Below, in pieces: positions 26,456 through 35,553 of a stretch of DNA of 64,000 nucleotides. Numbering within the stretch: position 1 is the first letter of the stretch; the number at the start of each line of letters is the position of its first letter. The DNA is from Sphingomonas sp. S1-29. GTDB taxonomy: Bacteria; Pseudomonadota; Alphaproteobacteria; Sphingomonadales; Sphingomonadaceae. Location of the stretch: the NCBI RefSeq assembly GCF_026167545.1, contig NZ_CP110678.1, positions 989,501 through 1,053,500 of the forward strand, written 5' to 3'. The notes beneath the pieces are model-generated. The model did not search any database. It was not told the DNA's origin and worked only from the letters and a program-made list of their open reading frames with translations. The translations under genes were made by a program, and so were the position numbers.

Positions 26456-28146
26456 CCGGCGGCGCCTTCACCTGGAGCATGGTCGCAGTCGTCGGATCGC
26501 TGCTGGTGGCAAGCTGGCTGTTGGTGCGCCGGGGGCTCGGGCCGCGAAGGCTGGTGCCGCTATTGGCGTTGCAATGGCTGGCGGGGGCGGCGTTGCTGTT
26601 GTTCCTGTTCCCGCCGAGCGTGCCGATCGGCGGTGGTTCGCTGACCGTCGTCACCAGCCCGATCGCTGCGATGCCGACGGGTAACGTCGTCAGCTTGCCC
26701 GAAGCGGGCAGCCTGCCGGGCGCCAAGCCGGTGCCCGATTTCGCCGCCGCGATCGCCAGCGTTCCCGCCGGCACGCCGATCGAGCTGCTGGGCCTGGGGC
26801 TGGTCGAGCGCGACCGGATCGCGGTCGCCAACCCGCTGCGCTTCACCCCGCCGCCGCAGCCCGTGGGCATCGTCGCGATCGCCTTCCCCGAACCCACCGC
26901 CCCCGGTGCGGGCTTTGCCTTCGGCGGGCAGACAAGCGGCTTGGCGGGCGGCACGGTCGAGATGCTCGATCCGGCAGGCACCCGCGTCGCGCGCGTCCCG
27001 ATCGGCGCCGACGGCCAATTCGCGCTGTCGGGCACCGCGCCGGTCGCCGGCACCGCGCTGTTCACGCTGGTCGCGCGCAACCGTTCGGGCGGCATCGTCG
27101 AGCGGCTGGCGATCCCCGTCGACAGCCGCGAACCCACCCCGCCGCGGCTGCTGATCCTCGCCGGCGCCCCTTCGACCGAGGTACGCCAATTGCGCCGCTT
27201 CGCCGAGGATGCGGGGATCGACGTTACGCTTCGTGTCGATCTCGGCGCCGGACTGCAGACCGGCGACGCGCCGGTCGCGATCGACCGTGCGACGCTTGCC
27301 CGAACCGACCTGCTGTTGATCGACGATCGCCGCTGGGAACGTCTGGGCGGCGGCGAACGCGGGGCGATCGGATCGGCGGTATCGGGCGGGATGGGGTTGC
27401 TGCTGCGTCCCACCGGCCCGCTGCCCGCCGGGGTGCGGCGCGACTGGGCTTCGCTCGGGCTCGCGGTCTCGGGGGGCGATGCCAGCCTGCCGGTGCGGAT
27501 CGACGACACCCCCGACGCGCTGCCGCTCGCGCGCCGCAACCTCAGCATTGGCGGGGCCAACACGGTGACGATGCTGCGCGATTCGGCGGGCGAGGCGATC
27601 GCGGCATGGGCCCCGCGCGGCCGCGGTCGCGTGGGCCTGTCGAGCATCACCGACAGCTATGCGCTCACGCTCACCGGAGCGCCCGAGCGTTACTCGGCGC
27701 TGTGGAGCGTGATCTTCTCGACCCTGGCGCGCGAAGGCGACGCAGCACCGCCGCGGCTGGCGACGCTGGTTCGCGCGGGCGGACGCGGCGCGGTGTGCGG
27801 GTTGGCCGACGACGCCCGGTTGCTGTCGCCCGATGGCGGGGTCAGCCGCTTGTTGGTCGATCGCGCCGCCAAGGATTGCGCCGCCTTCTGGCCGCAGCAG
27901 GCCGGCTGGCATGTGGTCCGCGATGCCAAGGACCGCGAGACGGCGCTTTACGTTCATCCCACCGACGCCGCTCCCGCGCTCGCGGCTGCGCAGCGGCGCG
28001 AGGCGACGTTGGCGTTGATCGGATCACCATCGGGCGAGGCAGCCGAAAGATCGGCGCTAGGGCCGCGCTGGCCCTGGCTCCTGTTGCTGCTGGCGCTGCT
28101 CGCGCCGCTTTGGTGGCTCGAACGACGGCGCGTGCACACCATTTAG
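26452..28146 (+). CDS. Membrane protein at the end of the MoxR operon
   Basis: 564 residues. Two helices at the N-terminus (about 7-60), a long extracytoplasmic part, and one helix at the very C-terminus (WPWLLLLLALLAPLWWL) followed by a basic tail. Residues about 140-230 resemble a beta-sandwich add-on domain (GTRVARVPIGADGQFALSG); about 235-400 resemble a glutamine-amidotransferase-like fold seen in BatA/DUF4159 neighbours (LLILAGAPSTEVRQLRRFAE). I cannot assign a named family. ATG 26452 overlaps the DUF4175 stop by four bases. Confidence 0.8.
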   Translation: MTGGAFTWSMVAVVGSLLVASWLLVRRGLGPRRLVPLLALQWLAGAALLLFLFPPSVPIGGGSLTVVTSPIAAMPTGNVVSLPEAGSLPGAKPVPDFAAAIASVPAGTPIELLGLGLVERDRIAVANPLRFTPPPQPVGIVAIAFPEPTAPGAGFAFGGQTSGLAGGTVEMLDPAGTRVARVPIGADGQFALSGTAPVAGTALFTLVARNRSGGIVERLAIPVDSREPTPPRLLILAGAPSTEVRQLRRFAEDAGIDVTLRVDLGAGLQTGDAPVAIDRATLARTDLLLIDDRRWERLGGGERGAIGSAVSGGMGLLLRPTGPLPAGVRRDWASLGLAVSGGDASLPVRIDDTPDALPLARRNLSIGGANTVTMLRDSAGEAIAAWAPRGRGRVGLSSITDSYALTLTGAPERYSALWSVIFSTLAREGDAAPPRLATLVRAGGRGAVCGLADDARLLSPDGGVSRLLVDRAAKDCAAFWPQQAGWHVVRDAKDRETALYVHPTDAAPALAAAQRREATLALIGSPSGEAAERSALGPRWPWLLLLLALLAPLWWLERRRVHTI

Positions 28147-28160
28147 CGCCAAGCCTCCTT

Positions 28161-28246
28161 CCGTTCGCACTGAACTTGTCGAAGTGCCGTTCTCCTTTGC
28201 TATGTTGGCAAGAAGGACAGTGCTTCGACAGGCTCAGCACGAACGG
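28161..28246. repeat. Paired inverted repeat, CCGTTCG-type family
   Basis: Left arm 28161-28184 and right arm 28223-28246 are inverted copies of a 24-base sequence (outer end CCGTTCG, inner end TGTCGAAG) agreeing at 21 of 24 positions, with weaker pairing continuing inward. It lies between two convergent genes and may serve as a bidirectional terminator. Related copies are at 44608-44705, 56109-56132 and 57159-57283. Confidence 0.85.
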
Positions 28247-28273
28247 GGTGAGGGCAGTGCTCCCATACGGACC

Positions 28274-29926
28274 TTACGCCCTCGCCACAGCCACCTTTGC
28301 CTGCCCCATCGCCAGCAAATCGCGCGCCACCGCCTCGGCCACCTTGATGCCATCGACCGCTGCCGACAGGATGCCCCCGGCATAGCCCGCCCCCTCGCCC
28401 GCCGGGTACAGCCCCGCGGTGTTGAGGCTCTGGAAATCCTCCCCCCGCGTGATCCGCACCGGCGAAGACGTCCGCGTCTCGACCCCGGTCAGCACCGCGT
28501 CGGGATGGTCGTAGCCCGGAATTTCGCGCCCGAACGCCACCAACGCCTCACGCATCGCGGTCACCACAAACTCGGGCAGGCATTCGGCCAGATCGGTCAG
28601 CTTCACGCCGGGACGATAGGAGGGGATGACGCTGCCAAGCGCCGTCGAGGGCCGACCGGCGAGGAAATCGCCCAATTTCTGCGCCGGCGCGCTGTAATCG
28701 CCGCCGCCCACCACATAAGCGCGCTCCTCCCAATGCCGCTGGAGCGCGATCCCCGCCAGCGGGTGCCCCGGATAATCGCGCGCAGGATCGATGCCGACGA
28801 CGATCCCCGAATTGGCGTTGCGCTCGTTACGCGAATATTGGCTCATGCCGTTGGTCGCGACGCGCCCCGGCTCGGATGTCGCGGCGACCACGGTGCCGCC
28901 GGGACACATGCAAAAGCTGTAGACGGTGCGTTCATTGGCGCAGTGATGCGACAGGCTGTAGGCGGCAGCGCCCAGATCGGGATGCCCCGCGCACGGCCCG
29001 AAGCGCGCACGGTCGATCCACGATTGCGGATGCTCGATCCGCACCCCGATCGAAAACGGCTTGGCCTCGAGGAACACGCCGCGATCGTGCAGCATGTGGA
29101 AGGTGTCGCGCGCGCTGTGGCCGACCGCGAGCACCACCGGCCCCACCGCCATCGTCTCGCCAGTCTGGAAGCTAAGCGTGCGCAGCCGCCGCGACCCGTC
29201 GGGCGCGGTCTCGACCTCGATGTCCTCGACGCGATGCTCGAAGCGATATTCGCCGCCCAGCGCCTCGACGGTTGCACGCATGCTCTCGACCATCGTCACC
29301 AGCCGGAAGGTGCCGATATGCGGATGCGCCTCGGTGAGGATTTCGGCCGGCGCCCCCGCCTTGACGAATTCGGTCAGCACCTTGCGGCCCAGATGGCGCG
29401 GGTCCTTGATCTGGCTCCACAGCTTGCCGTCGGAGAAGGTGCCCGCCCCGCCCTCGCCGAACTGGACGTTCGATTCGGGGTTCAGCTCGCTTCGCCGCCA
29501 CAGCCCCCAAGTATCCTTGGTGCGTTCGCGCACCACCTTGCCGCGATCGAGGATGATCGGGCGGAACCCCATCTGCGCCAGCATCAGCCCCGCGAACAAC
29601 CCGCATGGCCCCGCTCCCACCACCACCGGGCGCGGTCCGGCATAGTCGGCGGGTGCCTTGGCGACGAAGCGATAGCCGGTATCGGGGGTCGGATTGACGT
29701 GGCGATCGCGGCGGCAGCGTGCGAGCACCGGCGCTTCGTTGCGAAGCGTCACGTCGACCGAATAGACGAACTGGATATCCATCTTGTCGCGCGCGTCGTG
29801 CGCCCGGCGCGCGATCGTGTAGCGGACCAGATCGCGCGGGGTGACCCGCAGCCGATCGCGGATCGCGGTCGCCAGCGCTTCCTCGGGATGGTGGATCGGC
29901 AGCTTGAGTTCGGTGATGCGCAGCAT
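28274..29926 (-). CDS. FAD-dependent oxidoreductase (COG2509-type)
   Basis: 550-residue flavoprotein. An N-terminal ThiI/ferredoxin-like region (ITELKLPIHHPEEALATAI) precedes the dinucleotide-binding motif VVVGAGPCGLFAGLMLAQMG. Further blocks are NVQFGEGGAGTFSDGKLWSQ, YSFCMCPGGTVVAATSEPG and LYPAGEGAGYAGGILSAAVD. This arrangement is that of the widespread uncharacterised FAD-dependent dehydrogenases of COG2509. The substrate is unknown. It is convergent with the moxR operon and has no operon partner. Confidence 0.92.
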   Translation of the reverse strand: MLRITELKLPIHHPEEALATAIRDRLRVTPRDLVRYTIARRAHDARDKMDIQFVYSVDVTLRNEAPVLARCRRDRHVNPTPDTGYRFVAKAPADYAGPRPVVVGAGPCGLFAGLMLAQMGFRPIILDRGKVVRERTKDTWGLWRRSELNPESNVQFGEGGAGTFSDGKLWSQIKDPRHLGRKVLTEFVKAGAPAEILTEAHPHIGTFRLVTMVESMRATVEALGGEYRFEHRVEDIEVETAPDGSRRLRTLSFQTGETMAVGPVVLAVGHSARDTFHMLHDRGVFLEAKPFSIGVRIEHPQSWIDRARFGPCAGHPDLGAAAYSLSHHCANERTVYSFCMCPGGTVVAATSEPGRVATNGMSQYSRNERNANSGIVVGIDPARDYPGHPLAGIALQRHWEERAYVVGGGDYSAPAQKLGDFLAGRPSTALGSVIPSYRPGVKLTDLAECLPEFVVTAMREALVAFGREIPGYDHPDAVLTGVETRTSSPVRITRGEDFQSLNTAGLYPAGEGAGYAGGILSAAVDGIKVAEAVARDLLAMGQAKVAVARA

Positions 29927-30031
29927 CGCCCGCCCTTAAGCGCTACCGCGCCCATGCGAAAGCGCCGCGCTATGCACCGGCGATTGCTTGGCGTAGCCTG
30001 TATCGGCAGCAATCACCGGGGGTCGGGCACG

Positions 30032-30427
30032 ATGAAGCAGTTGATCTATCGATCGCAGCCGTTCGGGTTCGACGAGGCGATGCTCGCCGGCATCCTGTCG
30101 CAGGCGCGGCGCAACAACCGCCGCGACGACATCACCGGCGCGCTGATCTGCCGCCACGACCTGTATCTGCAACTGATCGAGGGGCCGGCACCCGCGATCG
30201 ACGCGTTGTTCGCACGGATCCTGGGCGACGATCGCCATGGCGACGTCCAACTGCTGCTGAGCGACGAGGTGACCGATCGGATGTTCGGCGCCTGGGCGAT
30301 GCTCGACGACGAAGCGCCGTCCTTGTTCTGGTCCCCCGCCGACGTCGCTGCGGGCGCGCTCGAAGCCGCCAGCCCCGCGGACCTTCGCGCGGCATTCGCT
30401 CGGCTGCGGCGGCGAACGCTCGACTGA
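30032..30427 (+). CDS. BLUF-domain blue-light photoreceptor (stand-alone)
   Basis: 131 residues made almost only of a BLUF domain, which binds FAD and responds to blue light. Expected residues are present: Tyr6 (QLIYRS), Asn28/29 (ARRNNRRDDITGALI), Gln47 (LYLQLIEG), and Trp88/Met90 (FGAWAM). There is no output domain, so it would act by binding a partner. The ATG at 30032 starts the domain directly; an open frame extends far upstream but that part is antisense to the FAD enzyme. The short gene 58 bases downstream is of unknown relation. Confidence 0.93.
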   Translation: MKQLIYRSQPFGFDEAMLAGILSQARRNNRRDDITGALICRHDLYLQLIEGPAPAIDALFARILGDDRHGDVQLLLSDEVTDRMFGAWAMLDDEAPSLFWSPADVAAGALEAASPADLRAAFARLRRRTLD

Positions 30428-30485
30428 GCGTTGCGATCGCAACCGCCACTGGACAAGCGGCCCGGCGCTTTCCTATCGGCGGGGC

Positions 30486-30686
30486 ATGGCAATCATCGCA
30501 ACGATCATGAACAGCACCACCGGCCAGCCCATCCAGAAGATGAGCTTCGGCCGCATGCCCAAACCCTGGGCGTCCTTCAACCTCGAAACCGGCGAGCTGG
30601 TAAAGGCCGACCGGATCGACGTCGGCAAGCCCGCGCCGGGCAAGTTCGTCGCGCCGGTATCGGTGTGGGTGACGCCCAAGGCGTAA
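30486..30686 (+). CDS. Hypothetical 66-residue protein
   Basis: Small open frame with ATG at 30486 and purine-rich CGGCGGGG just upstream. The product (MAIIATIMNSTTGQPIQKMS at the start, ending VSVWVTPKA) is mildly basic, with no signal peptide and no domain I recognise. Codon choice looks like the neighbours, and the opposite-strand alternatives are less convincing. It lies between the BLUF gene and the hydrolase gene in the same direction. Confidence 0.5.
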   Translation: MAIIATIMNSTTGQPIQKMSFGRMPKPWASFNLETGELVKADRIDVGKPAPGKFVAPVSVWVTPKA

Positions 30687-30851
30687 GCCCGCAGGCGACC
30701 GCGCTTCGTCGCATCGACCAGACCGGTATCGCGCCCGAATATCTTTCGTCCACAATGCCTTGAACCGACTCGAACGGTTCCGTCGAACCCCCGAATCGCG
30801 TAGGTTCGCGGCGCGGGCGGGCATCGGCTTGCGCCGCGAACGGAGGATATC

Positions 30852-31688
30852 ATGGCATATATCACCACCGATGACGGCGCCGAAATCTTCTACAAGGACT
30901 GGGGCCCGCGCGACGCCCAGCCGATCGTCTTCCACCATGGCTGGCCGCTATCGTCGGACGATTGGGACACCCAGATGCTGTTCTTCCTCGCCAATGGCTA
31001 TCGCGTCGTCGCGCACGACCGGCGCGGCCATGGGCGATCGTCGCAGATCGCGACAGGCCATGACATGGACCATTATGCCGCCGACGTCTCCGCGCTCGCC
31101 GCACAATTGAACCTCACCAACGCGGTGCATATCGGCCATTCGACCGGCGGCGGCGAAGTCACCCGCTATGTCGCAAAGTTCGGCGAGCCACAGGGGCGTG
31201 TCGCCAAGGCGGTGCTGGTGAGTGCGGTGCCGCCGCTGATGCTCCAGACCGAGGCGCATCCCGCCGGCGTACCGATCGAGGTGTTCGACGGGCTGCGCAA
31301 GGCGCTCGCCGATAATCGCTCGCAATTCTATCTCGATCTGGCGTCGGGGCCGTTCTACGGCTTCAACCGCGACGGCGCGACGGTTTCGCAAGGCGTGATC
31401 CAGAATTGGTGGCGGCAGGGCATGATCGGCAGCGCGCTCGCGCATTACGAGGGGATCAAGGCGTTTTCCGAGACCGACCAGACCGAGGATTTGCGCGCGA
31501 TCACCGTGCCCACTTTGGTGCTGGCGGGCGACGACGACCAGATCGTCCCCTATGTCGAGGCCGCGCTGAAGCAGGCCGAACTCCTGCCCAACGCGACGCT
31601 CAAAATCTATCCGGGCTTCTCGCACGGGATGCTGACGATGAACGCCGAAATCCTCAACGCCGATCTGCTGGCGTTCGTGCGCGGCTGA
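30852..31688 (+). CDS. Alpha/beta hydrolase, non-haem chloroperoxidase type
   Basis: 278 residues. The oxyanion motif is FHHGWPLSSDDWD; the nucleophile elbow is GHSTGGGE (Ser97); the acid lies in AGDDDQIVP and the catalytic His in GFSHGM. HDRRGHGRSSQ and FYGFNRDGATVSQG are characteristic of the cofactor-free haloperoxidase/esterase group. In cells these enzymes are most likely esterases or perhydrolases. A GGAGGATATC ribosome site lies before ATG 30852. Confidence 0.93.
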   Translation: MAYITTDDGAEIFYKDWGPRDAQPIVFHHGWPLSSDDWDTQMLFFLANGYRVVAHDRRGHGRSSQIATGHDMDHYAADVSALAAQLNLTNAVHIGHSTGGGEVTRYVAKFGEPQGRVAKAVLVSAVPPLMLQTEAHPAGVPIEVFDGLRKALADNRSQFYLDLASGPFYGFNRDGATVSQGVIQNWWRQGMIGSALAHYEGIKAFSETDQTEDLRAITVPTLVLAGDDDQIVPYVEAALKQAELLPNATLKIYPGFSHGMLTMNAEILNADLLAFVRG

Positions 31689-31741
31689 CGGGGTGAAACC
31701 GGAGGGGGGCGGCCGACACCCGCCCCCTTTTGGCGGAGCAA

Positions 31742-33385
31742 TCAGCGTGCGGCTTGGGCCGCCTCGCGCGCGAACATCGCGTGGATCTGCGCGACCACCG
31801 CCGCGCCCTCGCCCACCGCGGCGGCAACCCGCTTGGTCGATCCGGCGCGGACGTCGCCGATCGCGAACACCCCCGCGACGCTCGTCTCGAGCGGCTGCGC
31901 ATCGACCCCGGTGACGACAAAGCCCTTGGCATCGGTGGCGACGCAATCGCGCGCCCAATCTGCATTGGGATCGGCACCGATGAACAGGAACACATGGCGC
32001 ACCGCGCGGCGGTGTAGATTGCCGGTGCTGCGCTCGCGGAAGGTCGCAGCGGCAAGCCCGGTCGCGCGCTCGCCCTCCAACCCGACGATCTCGCTGCCGA
32101 CATGGACCTCGACATTGCCGAGCGCGGCGATCCGATCGACCAGATAGCGCGACATCGTCTCGCCGAGATCACGGCGGACCACTAGGTGCAGCTTCTTCAC
32201 CTGCGGCGCGAGGAACACCACCGCCTGCCCCGCCGAATTGCCACCGCCGACCAGCACCACCTCTTCGCCGGCGCATAGTCGCGATTCGATCGCCGAGATC
32301 CAGTAGGACACCCCCGCGCCTTCGAATTCGGCGAGATTGGCGATATCGGGCCGCCGGTAGCGCGCCCCCGAGGCGATCACCACCGACCGTGCCTGCACCC
32401 GGCGCTCGCCCGCGCAGGCGAGCGCGAGCCGCACCCCGTCGCATTCGAGCCGCTCGACCGCGACCGGAATCGCGACCTCGGCACCGAATTTCAGCGCCTG
32501 GTTGAACGCGCGCCCGGCCAGCGCCAGCCCCGAAATCCCCGTCGGGAACCCCAGATAATTCTCGATCCGCGCCGACGCCCCCGCCTGCCCGCCCATCGAT
32601 CGCGAATCGAGCACCACCACCGACAATCCTTCGGAGGCGGCATAGACCGCGGTCGCGAGGCCGGCGGGCCCTGCGCCGACGATCGCGACGTCGTACAGAT
32701 GTTCGGGATCGATCGGCGGGATGACGCCTAGGCAGGCGGCAAGCTCCTCGTCGCTCGGGCGCTTGAGCAGCTGGCCATTGGGGCACATCACCAGCGGCAA
32801 TTCCTCGGGCAGCACCCCGGTGCGTTCGGCCAGCGCGCGCCCCTCGCCCTCGGCGCCGACGTCGAGCACCAGATTGGGCAGGCCGCTGCGACCAAGGAAG
32901 GTCTGCAGTCGCACGATATCGGGGCTGCCGGGCACGCCGACGATGATCGTGCCCGCGCCGCCATGCTCGATCAGGCTGACGCGGCGCAGGATCAGCGCGC
33001 GCATCACGATCTCACCGAGCTCGGCCGACCCGACCATCAGCGCGCGAAGATGCGCGGCGTCGAACGGGATCGCGCTGCACCCTTCTGGCCCCGCCACCCC
33101 GGCGGCGATCGACGGACGCCCGGCGAGCTGGTTCACCTCGCCCGAAAACTGGCCGGGATGGTGCACGGTGATGCCGGTTTCGGCGCTCAGCCCGTCGCGA
33201 CGGACGACCTCGATCGTCCCCTCGATCACGAGCCACGCAGGGACATCGTGCGCGCCGATCGCGTACAGCGTATCGCCGGGGGCGAACCGCACCGCAGGAC
33301 CGCTGGCGAAGCGCCGCGCGGTCGCCATCTGCGCCGAATCGAGCGTGGGAAACATCTGATGCCGGCGCGTATCGATCGTGCTCAT
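31742..33385 (-). CDS. Cyclic-nucleotide-domain / thioredoxin-reductase-like fusion
   Basis: 547 residues in three parts. About 1-130 is a cNMP-binding fold (FAPGDTLYAIGAHDVPAWLV, then HHPGQFSGEVNQLAGRPS). About 135-215 is a small thioredoxin-like region. From about 230 a pyridine-nucleotide flavoprotein follows (VAIVGAGPAGLATAVYAASE, EVVLVGGGNSAGQAVVFLA, VFAIGDVRAGSTKRVAAAVG). The CxxC pair that makes thioredoxin reductase redox-active is missing: the matching position reads SYWISAIES. It may reduce another acceptor, gated by the N-terminal sensor domain. ATG 33385 follows GGGGGTGG. Confidence 0.88.
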   Translation of the reverse strand: MSTIDTRRHQMFPTLDSAQMATARRFASGPAVRFAPGDTLYAIGAHDVPAWLVIEGTIEVVRRDGLSAETGITVHHPGQFSGEVNQLAGRPSIAAGVAGPEGCSAIPFDAAHLRALMVGSAELGEIVMRALILRRVSLIEHGGAGTIIVGVPGSPDIVRLQTFLGRSGLPNLVLDVGAEGEGRALAERTGVLPEELPLVMCPNGQLLKRPSDEELAACLGVIPPIDPEHLYDVAIVGAGPAGLATAVYAASEGLSVVVLDSRSMGGQAGASARIENYLGFPTGISGLALAGRAFNQALKFGAEVAIPVAVERLECDGVRLALACAGERRVQARSVVIASGARYRRPDIANLAEFEGAGVSYWISAIESRLCAGEEVVLVGGGNSAGQAVVFLAPQVKKLHLVVRRDLGETMSRYLVDRIAALGNVEVHVGSEIVGLEGERATGLAAATFRERSTGNLHRRAVRHVFLFIGADPNADWARDCVATDAKGFVVTGVDAQPLETSVAGVFAIGDVRAGSTKRVAAAVGEGAAVVAQIHAMFAREAAQAAR

Positions 33386-33584
33386 GCCACCCCCGTCGCC
33401 GCGCTGCGGCACCCGCGCGCATCGCAATGCCGATGATACAGCTATTTAGCTGCAGAGGCAGCAACATCGTGCGGGGGAATCGAAGACTGCGAAGCACCGT
33501 CGGCGCCAGGGGTTATCGAAGCTGGTGCGAAGCCGGGGCGAACCCAATCGGCTATCCGGCGAACCCTGCCGAACGATCGGGGGG

Positions 33585-33660
33585 TGGTGGAGCCGAGGGG
33601 GATCGAACCCCTGACCTTTCGCATGCCATGCGAACGCTCTCCCAGCTGAGCTACGGCCCC
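33585..33660 (-). tRNA. tRNA-Ala (anticodon GGC)
   Basis: A 76-base cloverleaf on the minus strand: acceptor GGGGCCG pairs with CGGCTCC (one G-U), D-arm GCTCAGCTGGGAGAGC, anticodon stem TTCGC/GCGAA around loop ATGGCAT, T-arm GGGGTTCGATCCCC, and encoded CCA at the 3' end. The anticodon GGC reads GCC/GCU alanine codons. Confidence 0.97.
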
Positions 33661-33778
33661 ACATCGTTGGGAAGGCGGCTCCACTAAGCGGGCCGCGATG
33701 CTTTGGCAAGCGGCGTTTTGCCGTGTGCCATCGAAAACCGCCCCGCCCCGATCCTGCGACCGAGACGGGGCGCGCACC

Positions 33779-34093
33779 TCAGGTTTCGTGCTCGTCGGCG
33801 GGGGTCTCGACGCCCAGATCCTCGTCACCGCCCAGGTCGACATCGTCGTCCGCAGGGGTGTCGTCGTCCTCGACGTCGATATCGTCGCCCAGATCCGAAT
33901 CCTCGGCCTTTTCCTTGACCGGTGCGGCCTTGGCCGCTTCGAACGGCAAGGGCTGCTTCGATTTCAGGATCGGCTCGGGGTTCCACGTCACGCCGCATGC
34001 GATGCAGCTGACCGGGTCCTCCTTGCCAAGATCATAGAAACGCGTTCCGCATTTCGGACAGGCCCGCTTCGTGCCCCATTCCGGCTTGATCAT
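33779..34093 (-). CDS. TIGR02300 / FYDLN-acid family protein
   Basis: 104 residues. An N-terminal zinc-ribbon-like CPKC (Cys12, Cys15) and CIAC (Cys30, Cys33) flank FYDLGKEDPVSC, followed by a very acidic C-terminal half (DSDLGDDIDVEDDDTPADDD). This matches the small alphaproteobacterial family TIGR02300, whose motif is usually FYDLN; here Gly replaces Asn. Function unknown. It is divergent from aroA, as in many alphaproteobacteria. Confidence 0.92.
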   Translation of the reverse strand: MIKPEWGTKRACPKCGTRFYDLGKEDPVSCIACGVTWNPEPILKSKQPLPFEAAKAAPVKEKAEDSDLGDDIDVEDDDTPADDDVDLGGDEDLGVETPADEHET

Positions 34094-34196
34094 GCCGCAA
34101 GTCGCCTTTCAGAGATGTTTGATTTCGGAAGGATGCCTTCCGCAAAGTGGAGCGCGCCTTGCCATAGCACAAGCGCGCTGTCAAAAGCCCGCCGCC

Positions 34197-35546
34197 ATGT
34201 CGCACGCCACCCCCCTACCCGTTTCGCCTTTGCCGGTCTCGATCGTCGCCCGAGGTCCGCTGCGCGGCGACGTCGCGCTGCCCGGCGACAAATCGATCAG
34301 CCATCGCGCGCTGATGTTCGCCTCGCTCGCGGTCGGCCGCAGCCGGATCGAGGGGCTGCTCGAGGGCGAGGACGTGCTCGCCACCGCCGCCGCGATGCGC
34401 GCGATGGGCGCGACGATCGAACGCGATTCGGATGGCGTGTGGCAGGTCGACGGGGTCGGCGTCGGCGGGCTGCTCCAGCCCGCGCAGGCGCTCGACATGG
34501 GCAATTCGGGCACCTCGACGCGGCTGCTGATGGGGCTGGTCGCCAGCCATCCGATCACCGCGACCTTCATCGGCGACGCATCGCTGTCGTCGCGGCCGAT
34601 GGGCCGCGTGATCGAGCCGCTGACGCAGATGGGTGCGGACATCACCGCCTCGCCCGGTGGCCGCCTGCCGCTGATGCTGCGCGGCCTGACGCCCGCGGTG
34701 CCGGTCGAATACACGCTGCCCGTCGCGTCGGCGCAGGTGAAGTCGGCGGTGCTGCTCGCGGGGCTCAACACCCCGGGCATCACCCGCGTGATCGAGCCGG
34801 TGCCGACCCGCGACCATAGCGAGCGGATGCTCGCGGGCTTCGGTGCCGAGCTGACCGTCGAGGAAGGCCCCGACGGCCGGATCATTTCGATTCGCGGCGA
34901 GGCCGAATTGCAGCCGCAGGATATCCAGGTACCCGGCGATCCCTCGTCGGCAGCGTTCTGGCTGGTCGCGGGGTCGATCGTTCCCGGATCGCACATCACG
35001 ATCCGCAACGCCTGCATGAACCCCACGCGCACCGGACTGCTCCAGGTGCTGCGGATGATGGGCGCCGATATCACCGATACCAATGCGCGCACCGTCGGCG
35101 GCGAACCCGTCGCCGATCTGGTCGTCCGCCACGCGCCGCTGACCGCGATCGAGGTTCCTGCCGACATCGCGCCGAGCATGATCGACGAATATCCGATCCT
35201 GTTCGTCGCCGCCGCCTGCGCCACCGGGCGCACCGTCGCGCGCGGTGCGCACGAACTGCGCGTCAAGGAATCGGACCGGATCGCGACGATGGCAGCGGCG
35301 CTCACCGCGATCGGCGTGGCGGTGACTGAGCATGACGACGGACTGTCGATCGACGGATCGGGCGGCGCGAGCCTGCCAGGCGGCGCTCAAGTCGCCTCGA
35401 AACTCGACCATCGTATCGCGATGAGCATGGCGGTGGCTGGACTTGTCGCGCGCGCGCCGATTTGCATCGACGATGCAAATCCGGTCGCAACCAGCTACCC
35501 CGCCTTTTTTGAAACGCTTGACGCCCTCGCGCGCGCAACCGATTGA
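34197..35546 (+). CDS. aroA: 3-phosphoshikimate 1-carboxyvinyltransferase (EPSP synthase)
   Basis: Sixth step of the shikimate pathway, joining phosphoenolpyruvate to shikimate-3-phosphate. 449 residues. The active-site blocks are LPGDKSISHRALMFASLA, LDMGNSGTSTRLLMGLV, SLSSRPMGRVIEPLTQMGAD, and HELRVKESDRIATMAAALTA near the C-terminus. The pattern resembles class II (glyphosate-tolerant) enzymes. ATG 34197 is used; the open frame extends upstream without support. The cmk gene begins eight bases after its stop. Confidence 0.97.
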   Translation: MSHATPLPVSPLPVSIVARGPLRGDVALPGDKSISHRALMFASLAVGRSRIEGLLEGEDVLATAAAMRAMGATIERDSDGVWQVDGVGVGGLLQPAQALDMGNSGTSTRLLMGLVASHPITATFIGDASLSSRPMGRVIEPLTQMGADITASPGGRLPLMLRGLTPAVPVEYTLPVASAQVKSAVLLAGLNTPGITRVIEPVPTRDHSERMLAGFGAELTVEEGPDGRIISIRGEAELQPQDIQVPGDPSSAAFWLVAGSIVPGSHITIRNACMNPTRTGLLQVLRMMGADITDTNARTVGGEPVADLVVRHAPLTAIEVPADIAPSMIDEYPILFVAAACATGRTVARGAHELRVKESDRIATMAAALTAIGVAVTEHDDGLSIDGSGGASLPGGAQVASKLDHRIAMSMAVAGLVARAPICIDDANPVATSYPAFFETLDALARATD

Positions 35547-35553
35547 CCCCAGC

